A DNA stretch of 64,000 nucleotides from Desulfobacterales bacterium (lineage in GTDB: Bacteria; Desulfobacterota; Desulfobacteria; Desulfobacterales; JAEINQ01): NCBI GenBank assembly GCA_016342285.1, contig JAEINQ010000017.1:30869-94868 (forward strand). The letters run 5' to 3'. A program made the translations under genes and the position numbers. The notes beneath the pieces were generated by a model that was not told the origin of the DNA, searched no databases, and saw only the letters and a list, made by a program, of their open reading frames with translations. Below are positions 17,106 to 24,056 of the stretch, one piece after another. Every line of letters begins with the position of its first letter. The first letter of the stretch is position 1.

Positions 17106-19562
17106 ATGCGGCTTCGGTTGATATTGCTGATTCTGTCTCTGCTGGCCTTTTTGTCGGCATCCATCGGCGGATACCTGTATTACACCTCACTGAAGGAGGC
17201 CGCCTTCAAGGCGGCCGACCGGCGGGCCAATACCCGGGTTGCGCTGCTCAAGCAAAATTTCTCGGCCTTTTTGCTGGAAAACATCAAACCCGCCCAGGCC
17301 CTGGCCGGCATGGAGGCGCTCAGAGAGTTGCTGGTCCGCCCGGGAGAAGCCTCCCGGGAATCGGCCAATGCCCTTTTGGACATCTTCAAAAGCGCTCTGA
17401 AGGCCGATGTCTGCTACCTGATGGACCACGCTGGAACCACGGTGGCCTCCACCAACCGGAACGCGCCGGACAGTTTTATTGGAAAAAACTTCGCCTTTCG
17501 CCCCTATTTCCAGCAGGCCATCCACAGCGCCCCGGCCACCTATCTGGCCCTGGGCACGGAATCCAACCGGCGCGGGGCCTACTACAGCTTTCCGGTATTT
17601 GAAAAAGGCGGGGATGTCCCCATCGGACTGACCGTCATCAAGGCCTCCATCGAAGAGATTGAAAACAAACTGGACCTGTCCAATGATGAAACGGTCCTGG
17701 TCACGGGTTCTCACGGCATCGTGTTTATCTCCAACCGCAAGGAGTGGCTCTACGGCTCCATGCGCAAACTGGCGCCCCGGGAAAAAGCCGAACTGACCCG
17801 TTCCAGACAGTTCGGTCAGGGACCGTGGTCATGGATCGGCCTGGAAATTGTGACTCCGAACCTGGCAAAAGATCTCGCCGGTGTGGAATACCAGGTCCAT
17901 CGAAGCGCTGTGGCGCCGGAGACCTATCCGGGGTGGACCATCGTCTACCTTCAACGGCTTGAGGCCATCAGCAAATCCGTCTCCGACCCCCTGATCCGAA
18001 TCACCGGCCCCATCGTATTATCGCTTTGCGTGCTCATCGGTCTGTCGGTTTTTCTGTTGTATCGGGAGGCCAGCCGTGAAATTGGAAAGCGGCTGGAGGT
18101 GGAAAACGCCCTGCGAAAAAGCGATGCACGATACCGATCCCTCTATCACAACACGCCGGCCATGCTCCACTCCATCGATCCGGAGGGACGACTCATCAGT
18201 GTGAGCGGACACTGGGCCGAGGCCCTGGGGTATACCCCGTCAGAGGTAATCGGAAAAAAACTGACCGATTTTCTCACCGAATCGTCCAAGCGCCATGCCC
18301 AGGAACAGATTTTTCCCGAATTTTTCAAGGCCGGTACCTGCCAGGAGATCCCCTACCGGTTCGTCAAGAAGAACGGCGAGCGCATCGACGTGCTGCTGTC
18401 AGCCATCGCCGACCGGGACGAAAGGGGAAGCATCAAGCGGTCCCTGGCCGTTTCCATCGACGTCACCGAGCGAAACCGGGCCGAGGAAGCCCTGCGGCTG
18501 GCCAAAGAGGAGTTAAGCCGCTATTCCAGGGATTTGGAGCGGCAGGTGGAAAAACGCACCCGGGAGATTACCAGCATCCTGTCCAACACGCCGGATGTGG
18601 TCTACATCAAGGATCTGGAAGGGCGCTACGTTTTGATCAACGCCCGGTACGAAGCGCTTCTGGGACGGAAAAACGAGGCGGTGCGCGGAAAGACCGATTT
18701 TGACATCCTGCCCCGGGACATTGCCCGAAAGGTCCGCCGCAACGATCAGAAGGTACTGCGCGACAACCAATCGTTTCAATTTGAGGAACTCGTCCCCCAG
18801 GACGGTACCATGCGAACTTTTTTATCCGTCAAATTTCCCATTTGCGACGAATCGAGACGCCCCATTTCGGTATGCAGCATTTCGACGGACATCACGGACC
18901 TGAAAAAGGCCCAGAATCAGCTTCGCCGGCTTTCGGGAAGCATTATGGTCAGCCAGGAAAAAGAGCGTGCCGCCATCGCCCGGGAACTGCACGACGAACT
19001 CGGACAGGTGCTCACCGCCCTTCGCATGGACGCCGTATGGCTCACGGAACGGCTTCGCGCCTCGGATCCCCAAGGGGTTGAACGGGCCCGCGCCATGTGC
19101 GATCTCATCGACAAAAACATCGATGAGGTCCGGGGCCTGGCCCTCAGGTTGCGCCCCGGCGTGCTGGACGACCTGGGGCTGGTGGATGCCCTAGAATGGT
19201 ATACGGCGGATTTTGAGCGGCGCATGGGCATCACCTGCGTCTTTGAACATGGCGAGTTTCCCGCCATTGGCGACCGGATGGCAACGGCCGCCTACCGGAT
19301 CACCCAGGAGGCCATGACCAACGTGGCACGCCACGCCGACGCCGGCCACGTATGGGTTTCGCTAAAGATCCGGGACCGCCGGATGATCCTTTCGGTCAAA
19401 GACGACGGCAGGGGGTTTGACACCCCCCTCCCGACCGAAGCGGAAGGACTGGGGGTGGCGGGGATGGTCGAGCGGGCCGGCCTGGCCGGCGGATCCCTGT
19501 CGGTCAAAAGCAAGCCCGGCATGGGGACCGAGGTGCGCCTGACCGTGCCCCTGGCCGCCTGA
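17106..19562 (+). CDS. Sensor histidine kinase, dCache-PAS-PAS-HisKA_3
   Basis: 818 residues. Membrane segments at about 5-25 and 299-320 flank a periplasmic double-Cache sensor with FAFRPYFQQAI (about 130-140), the layout of DctB-type carboxylate sensors. Two PAS domains follow (about 345-455 and 485-605) with a coiled coil between. The kinase core is of the NarX/DegS type: the phosphorylated His in ARELHDELGQVLTALR (about residue 628) and an HATPase with TQEAMTNVARHA and DDGRGFD. The paired NarL-type regulator lies 188 bases downstream and a TAXI TRAP transporter after it, suggesting control of substrate uptake (inference). Confidence 0.92.
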   Translation: MRLRLILLILSLLAFLSASIGGYLYYTSLKEAAFKAADRRANTRVALLKQNFSAFLLENIKPAQALAGMEALRELLVRPGEASRESANALLDIFKSALKADVCYLMDHAGTTVASTNRNAPDSFIGKNFAFRPYFQQAIHSAPATYLALGTESNRRGAYYSFPVFEKGGDVPIGLTVIKASIEEIENKLDLSNDETVLVTGSHGIVFISNRKEWLYGSMRKLAPREKAELTRSRQFGQGPWSWIGLEIVTPNLAKDLAGVEYQVHRSAVAPETYPGWTIVYLQRLEAISKSVSDPLIRITGPIVLSLCVLIGLSVFLLYREASREIGKRLEVENALRKSDARYRSLYHNTPAMLHSIDPEGRLISVSGHWAEALGYTPSEVIGKKLTDFLTESSKRHAQEQIFPEFFKAGTCQEIPYRFVKKNGERIDVLLSAIADRDERGSIKRSLAVSIDVTERNRAEEALRLAKEELSRYSRDLERQVEKRTREITSILSNTPDVVYIKDLEGRYVLINARYEALLGRKNEAVRGKTDFDILPRDIARKVRRNDQKVLRDNQSFQFEELVPQDGTMRTFLSVKFPICDESRRPISVCSISTDITDLKKAQNQLRRLSGSIMVSQEKERAAIARELHDELGQVLTALRMDAVWLTERLRASDPQGVERARAMCDLIDKNIDEVRGLALRLRPGVLDDLGLVDALEWYTADFERRMGITCVFEHGEFPAIGDRMATAAYRITQEAMTNVARHADAGHVWVSLKIRDRRMILSVKDDGRGFDTPLPTEAEGLGVAGMVERAGLAGGSLSVKSKPGMGTEVRLTVPLAA

Positions 19563-19640
19563 TACAGCCGCATCTCCACCCGCCAAGGCAGCTGGCTCAG
19601 TTAGCCCCCTGAAAGGGGTTGGGTTACCGACCCCAAATAA

Positions 19641-19726
19641 GTGTGGAGTGACTATAGTCACTTGCAATAATACTGTCTCGGCATAGCCAGTTTACTCTGA
19701 CCACGCCCAATGGACGTGGATTCCAA
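19641..19726 (-). repeat. 95-bp dispersed repeat, inverted copy
   Basis: On the minus strand: TTGGAATCCACGTCC, GGGCGTGGTCAGAGTAAACT, ATGCCGAGACA and AAGTGACTATAGTCACT in order. The same blocks occur at 35284-35380 and 37559-37650. It lies between the kinase and regulator genes. Confidence 0.8.
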
Positions 19727-19750
19727 CTGCGAGTTGAAAAGCGAGGTGAT

Positions 19751-20389
19751 ATGATTCGGGTGTTATTGGCCGACGACCACAGTATCGTTCGGGCTGGCCT
19801 TTGCCGCATTGTCGAGGAAAGCGGTGACATGGAAGTGGTGGCCGAAGCGTCAGACGGCCGGAACGCTGTTCTTCAGGCCCGATCCTGCCGGCCGGATGTG
19901 GCGGTGGTCGATATCTCCATGCCCGAGCTCGACGGACTGGAGGTGACCAGTCAGCTCCAGGCGGAGATGCCCGACCTTCCCATCATTATTCTGACCATGC
20001 ATGCAGAGGACCAGTACGTTGTGCGTGCCGTTGAGGCCGGCGCCATGGGCTATATCACCAAGCGATCGGCCCCGGAGCAACTGGTCAATGCCATCCGCAA
20101 CGTCCATGCCGGCCAGCGCTATCTGACGGCGGAAGCCACCGACGCCCTGGCCCTTCGGGTGGCCCGGGGCGAACACGGCCAGTCCCCCTTAGACAGTCTT
20201 TCCCGGAGAGAACTCCAGGTTTTGCGGCGTTTGGCCCTGGGGCATACCAACCGTGAAATTGCCGGCGCTTACAACATCAGCATCAAGACCGTGGACACCT
20301 ACCGATTCCGCCTGCTCAAAAAGCTCGGTCTCCGCAACAACGCCGACCTGTCCCGCTTCGCCATCCAGCATCGGCTCATCGAACCATAA
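19751..20389 (+). CDS. NarL/LuxR-family response regulator
   Basis: 212 residues behind a GAGGTGAT ribosome-binding site. The receiver domain has acidic DD near residue 8, the phosphoacceptor Asp in VAVVDISMPELDG (about residue 54), Thr in IILTMHA and Lys in YITKRSAPE. A LuxR-type HTH closes the protein (SRRELQVLRRLALGHTNREIAGAYNI, about 150-175). It pairs with the HisKA_3 kinase upstream. The stop codon lies at the base of a double hairpin. Confidence 0.95.
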   Translation: MIRVLLADDHSIVRAGLCRIVEESGDMEVVAEASDGRNAVLQARSCRPDVAVVDISMPELDGLEVTSQLQAEMPDLPIIILTMHAEDQYVVRAVEAGAMGYITKRSAPEQLVNAIRNVHAGQRYLTAEATDALALRVARGEHGQSPLDSLSRRELQVLRRLALGHTNREIAGAYNISIKTVDTYRFRLLKKLGLRNNADLSRFAIQHRLIEP

Positions 20390-20435
20390 ATTTGCCTGGG
20401 GCAAATTTATAAAACGCGGCTTCGCCGCTTGATTC
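20388..20435 (+). repeat. Stop-codon-proximal double hairpin (copy 1)
   Basis: AAATTTGCC-TGG-GGCAAATTT is a perfect 9-bp stem overlapping the stop codon of the response regulator, then GCGGC-TTC-GCCGC followed by TTGATTC. Copy 2 lies inverted at 20537-20597. Confidence 0.8.
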
Positions 20436-20536
20436 AAAAACCCGGTCTTTGGCCCTGTTTTCCAAATGGGTTGTTCCCGGTCGCTTGCCAACGGACCTTG
20501 GCCAATTGCGATTGATTCCCAAGACCCCCAGCGGTC

Positions 20537-20597
20537 CTAAATCAAGCGGCGAAGCCGCGCTATATTTAGAAAGGCGGGCTCTTTCGCCTTTCTAAAT
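20537..20597 (-). repeat. Double hairpin (copy 2, inverted)
   Basis: On the minus strand: ATTTAGAAAGGCG pairs with CGCCTTTCTAAAT (13 bp), followed by GCGGC-TTC-GCCGC and TTGATTT. The first stem differs wholly from copy 1 while the second is identical. Confidence 0.8.
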
Positions 20598-20637
20598 TGT
20601 AAGAAAAAATCCGACAGCAAAATCAGAATTTGTCCAA

Positions 20638-20666
20638 TTGACCCTTTTAGACAATTTGAATAGTAT
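20638..20666 (+). promoter_or_regulatory. Sigma-70-type promoter for the TAXI TRAP operon
   Basis: TTGACC (20638-20643), a 17-base spacer and TAGTAT (20661-20666), about 85 bases before the binding-protein ATG. The surrounding 20390-20752 region otherwise holds only the two repeat hairpins. Confidence 0.5.
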
Positions 20667-20752
20667 TCAGATAATGCTTTCCCCATCGGCCTGCCTCTGA
20701 AGCAAGGGGTGACCGACCGCCAACCATTCTTTTCAATGAGGAGGACCGTTCA

Positions 20753-21727
20753 ATGAAAAAGCGCATGATCAACCTCACCACGGTGGCCTTTGCCGTCGCC
20801 GCCCTGACCCTCATGCTTTCCGGAGAGGCCGTGGCAAAAAAACGCATTGTCTTCGGCGGCGGACCTGCCGGCGGCACCTTTCAGGTGGTTGCCAATGCCA
20901 TTCAAGTCTATAAGCCCGTAAAAGCATTGGAAAACTACAATGTTCAAGCCCAGTCTTCCGCAGGATCGGTGGAAAACCTTCGTAAAGTCAACTCCGGAAA
21001 ATCCCATTTCGGCGTGGTCTATTCCGGTCATGTCTGGCTCGGCTCCAACGGCAAGATGAAAAACGACCCCAAGATGTACAAAGACGTCCTGGCCGTCTCC
21101 TACCTTTACGGCGCACCGGCCCAGCTGGTGGTTAAAAAGGGCTCCGGCATCAAGAGCACCCGCGACCTGGTCGGCAAGAAGGTCGGCGTGGGCAATGCCG
21201 GCTCCGGCGCCTTTGCCAACTGCGAACTCTTCTTCACCCACATGGGTGTCTGGGACAAGGTCGAGCGCAACGCCATGGGGTATAACGATGCCGCCGCCGC
21301 CTTCGGCAACAATCAGCTCGACGCCTTCTGGCTTTTCACCGCCTTTCCCAGCGGAGCAGTGATCATGGCGGCCCAGACCAACGACATTGACATGATCAAC
21401 CTAGAAGCCGATGCCGAAAGCAGCGGATTCTTCAAAAAGTATCCGTATTTTGCAAAATTGTCCGTGCCGGCGGGGACCTACCGCGGTGTGGACGCCGCAA
21501 CGCCGTCCTTTCAGGACTCCACCCTGTGGGTAGCCAACACCAATACCCCGGCAGACCTGGTTTACCAGCTCCTGTCCATCATCTACACCGATGAGGGCCT
21601 TGCCCACATGGTCGCCCAGAAGAAAACCTTCAAGGAAATGAGCCTTACAAACGGGGTCAAGGGGATCGTCACCCCCATGCACCCGGGCGCCATCAAGTTT
21701 TGGAAAGAAAAGGGCATGCTGAAATAA
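20753..21727 (+). CDS. TAXI-family TRAP transporter solute-binding protein
   Basis: 324 residues behind GAGGAGGA. A Sec signal peptide (about 1-28, ending SGEAVAKK) precedes IVFGGGPAGGTFQVVANAI, the TAXI-type opening, then SAGSVENLRKVNSGKSHFGVVYSG, LVGKKVGVGNAGSGAF and DAFWLFTAFP. TAXI proteins bind small organic acids or amino acids in the periplasm for TRAP permeases. The ligand is not readable. The permease gene follows after 128 bases, and a double hairpin overlaps the stop codon. Confidence 0.93.
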   Translation: MKKRMINLTTVAFAVAALTLMLSGEAVAKKRIVFGGGPAGGTFQVVANAIQVYKPVKALENYNVQAQSSAGSVENLRKVNSGKSHFGVVYSGHVWLGSNGKMKNDPKMYKDVLAVSYLYGAPAQLVVKKGSGIKSTRDLVGKKVGVGNAGSGAFANCELFFTHMGVWDKVERNAMGYNDAAAAFGNNQLDAFWLFTAFPSGAVIMAAQTNDIDMINLEADAESSGFFKKYPYFAKLSVPAGTYRGVDAATPSFQDSTLWVANTNTPADLVYQLLSIIYTDEGLAHMVAQKKTFKEMSLTNGVKGIVTPMHPGAIKFWKEKGMLK

Positions 21728-21767
21728 AATCGCCAACGGCGATTTTATGATGAGCGGCCTTGCCGCT
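21726..21767 (+). repeat. Double hairpin (copy 3)
   Basis: AAAATCGCC-AAC-GGCGATTTT (9-bp perfect stem) begins inside the stop codon of the TAXI binding protein and is followed by AGCGG-CCTTG-CCGCT. It may protect the binding-protein mRNA and lower permease expression (inference). Confidence 0.75.
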
Positions 21768-21855
21768 TCAATGAACGGGTTCTGGGCCGGGGCGGCAAGA
21801 CAAATTCGCTGCCCCGGTCGATCCGCTCCCAACCCTGTTATTGTCAGGTGATGCC

Positions 21856-23583
21856 GTGTACGACAATCTGAAAAAATTCGAGAAGATCATTTTCGACGTT
21901 CTGGCCGTGGGGCTGGTCCTGTTCTATTCCTATTCGGCGGTGCTTCGGCCGGCATCCACCCAGTACCACCGGGGCATCTACGTCATCATCACCTATGTAC
22001 TGGTCTTTCTGGTCTACCAGGGCAAGACCCGGATCGGCCGGGCATTCGACTACCTGCTGATCGTTTTGTCCATCGTCACCGTCAGCTACTGGATATTCAA
22101 TTTCGAGGTCATCAACTACCGCACCGGGGCCGAGACCCAGCTCGATCAATATATTGCCATGATCGGCGTGCTCATCGGCATCGAACTGGCCCGCCGGGTG
22201 GTAGGCAACGTCTTTGTCTTCATCGGCGCCCTGATGATGCTCTACGGCATCTACGGGGCACACATGCCCGAGCTGATCTCCCATGCCGGCGACACCTTTC
22301 CCGAGCTGTGTACCAGTATTTTTTATAAGAGCGACGGGGTCTTCGGCATCATGGCCAACGTGCTGGCCACCTATGTGTTGCTCTTTGTCATTTTCGGCGC
22401 CTTTCTGGAAAAATGCGGGGCTCAAAAGTTCTTCATCGATTTTCCCCTGGCCGCAGTCGGCCACAGGGTCGGCGGCCCGGCCAAGGTTGCCGTCATCGCC
22501 AGCGGTCTGTTCGGGTCCATCTCCGGCAGTGCCATCGCCAACGTCGTCTCCACCGGCACCTTCACCATCCCCATGATGAAACGTGCCGGTTTTCGGCCCC
22601 ATATCGCCGGCGGCATCGAACCGGCCGCCTCCATCGGCGGCATGTTCATGCCCCCCATCATGGGCGCCGGGGGCTTTATCATGGCCGAACTGACCGGCGT
22701 GCCCTATTCGCGGATCATGCTGGTGGCCGTCTTTCCGGCCCTGATGTACTTTTTCTCCGTCTTCATGATGGTCCACTATGAAGCCAAGATGTACAACATC
22801 GTCGGTGATCGCCAGCCGGTCAGCGCCATGACCATCCTGAAAAAGGAATGGTATTACACCCTGCCGCTGATCGCCATCACCATTTTCATGCTCTACGGCT
22901 ACTCGCCGGCCTACTCGGCCATTTTGGGCGTCATCACCTGCCTGGTGATCAGCTGGTTTAAAAAAGAGACCCGCATCGGCCTGCGCGGGTTCATCGAAGC
23001 CTCACGCACCGGCACGGAGAACAGCCTGAAGATCGGCGCCACCGTGGGCGTGATCGGCGTCATCATCGGTGTGCTGACCTTTTCCGGCCTGGTGCTCACC
23101 TTTGCCGACATCGTCATCGAACTGGCCGGCGGCTCGCTGGTGATGACCATTGTGCTCATCGCCCTGGCATCGCTGGTGCTGGGCATGGGAGTACCGGTGA
23201 CCGCCGCCTACCTGATCACCGCCGTGGTGGCCGTGCCGGCCCTGACCCACCTGGGGGTCAACGAGATCGCCGCCCATATGATCGTCTACTGGCTCAGCCA
23301 GGATTCGAACATCACACCACCGGTCTGCATCGCCGCCTTTGCCGGGGCCACCATCGCCAAGGCCAACATGTGGCGTACGGCATTTGCCTCGTTTAAATTC
23401 GCCAAGTTTCTCTACCTGGGGCCCATTTTGTTCGGATACGTCCCGGGCTTTTCCCTCCAGGGCGACTCCACGGACATCGTCAAGGCCTTTGCCGCCATCT
23501 TCTTCGGTACCTGGCTTTACAGCTACATCCTCAGCGGCATCTGGGTCAAACAGATCCGTGGACTCGTCGCCAAATCCGCCTGA
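21856..23583 (+). CDS. TRAP transporter fused DctQM permease (TAXI type)
   Basis: 575 residues from the GTG at 21856, chosen for AGGTGA upstream; a TTG at 21841 would add five residues. About four N-terminal membrane helices (DctQ-like) are fused to a long DctM-like part, with GGPAKVAVIASGLFGSISGSAIANVVSTG and PAASIGGMFMPPIMGAGGF, the hallmark of fused TAXI permeases. It uses an ion gradient to import the substrate delivered by the binding protein. A strong terminator follows at 23610. Confidence 0.93.
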   Translation: MYDNLKKFEKIIFDVLAVGLVLFYSYSAVLRPASTQYHRGIYVIITYVLVFLVYQGKTRIGRAFDYLLIVLSIVTVSYWIFNFEVINYRTGAETQLDQYIAMIGVLIGIELARRVVGNVFVFIGALMMLYGIYGAHMPELISHAGDTFPELCTSIFYKSDGVFGIMANVLATYVLLFVIFGAFLEKCGAQKFFIDFPLAAVGHRVGGPAKVAVIASGLFGSISGSAIANVVSTGTFTIPMMKRAGFRPHIAGGIEPAASIGGMFMPPIMGAGGFIMAELTGVPYSRIMLVAVFPALMYFFSVFMMVHYEAKMYNIVGDRQPVSAMTILKKEWYYTLPLIAITIFMLYGYSPAYSAILGVITCLVISWFKKETRIGLRGFIEASRTGTENSLKIGATVGVIGVIIGVLTFSGLVLTFADIVIELAGGSLVMTIVLIALASLVLGMGVPVTAAYLITAVVAVPALTHLGVNEIAAHMIVYWLSQDSNITPPVCIAAFAGATIAKANMWRTAFASFKFAKFLYLGPILFGYVPGFSLQGDSTDIVKAFAAIFFGTWLYSYILSGIWVKQIRGLVAKSA

Positions 23584-23609
23584 CAAAAAGGTCGGCCGCA
23601 AAAACGAAA

Positions 23610-23636
23610 GTCCCCGGGTTTTTCCCGGGGGCTTTT
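23610..23636 (+). terminator. Rho-independent terminator after the TRAP operon
   Basis: CCCCGGG-TTTTT-CCCGGGG followed by GCTTTT, 27 bases after the permease stop. Confidence 0.85.
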
Positions 23637-23644
23637 CTATTTCC

Positions 23645-23803
23645 GTAAGCATTCACAGGGCACCGCATCTGCTTTGTTCCCGGGCAATTGAAGTACGAAA
23701 AAGCACGTCTGCATGCCCGGCGCCTCGCATCTACGGCACCCTGTAAACGCTTACCTTGTGGGGATTCGAAACGCCGTATCGTTTCAATCCCGTGAACAGT
23801 TAC
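23645..23803 (-). mobile_element. Composite MITE-like element with IS66-like termini (copy 1)
   Basis: The core (23645-23754) begins GTAAGCATTCACAGGG and ends with the imperfect complement CCCTGTAAACGCTTAC, giving terminal inverted repeats of about 21 bases. An outer block ending AACAGTTAC (to 23803) is also shared with copy 2 at 45200-45366. There is no coding frame. GTAAGCG ends are typical of the IS66 family (recalled). No target duplication is visible. Confidence 0.8.
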
Positions 23804-23832
23804 CTATTTCCAGATCGCCATATCCCTGTTGG

Positions 23833-23867
23833 GGGGTCAAGGGGTCGAGGGGTTGAGGGGTCAAGGG
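23833..23867 (+). repeat. Octamer tandem repeat
   Basis: Four successive 8-base units GGGGTCAA, GGGGTCGA, GGGGTTGA and GGGGTCAA. The rest of 23804-24012 shows short repeated words (TCGAACGTCGAAC, AACATCC) but no gene. Confidence 0.8.
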
Positions 23868-24012
23868 ACCACGGGTTCCAGTGGAGATCCACCCGTCGGT
23901 CAGGAGGCCTCCATAGAAACACAATAAATATCGAACGTCGAACCGACGCAGAACATCCTTCGATGTGCGACGTTGGGTGTTGGATGTTCTTAAAAAACGG
24001 TTTCAGACAGTC

Positions 24013-24053
24013 AAAAAAACCGGTTCCGAATCTGTTCGGAACCGGCCTTTTTT
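24013..24053. terminator. Bidirectional terminator downstream of PBP 1A
   Basis: CCGGTTCCGAA pairs with TTCGGAACCGG around a short loop. A-rich sequence on the left gives a T run on the minus strand, and TTTTTT follows on the plus strand. It sits four bases past the stop of the minus-strand gene at 24057. Confidence 0.9.
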
Positions 24054-24056
24054 GAC

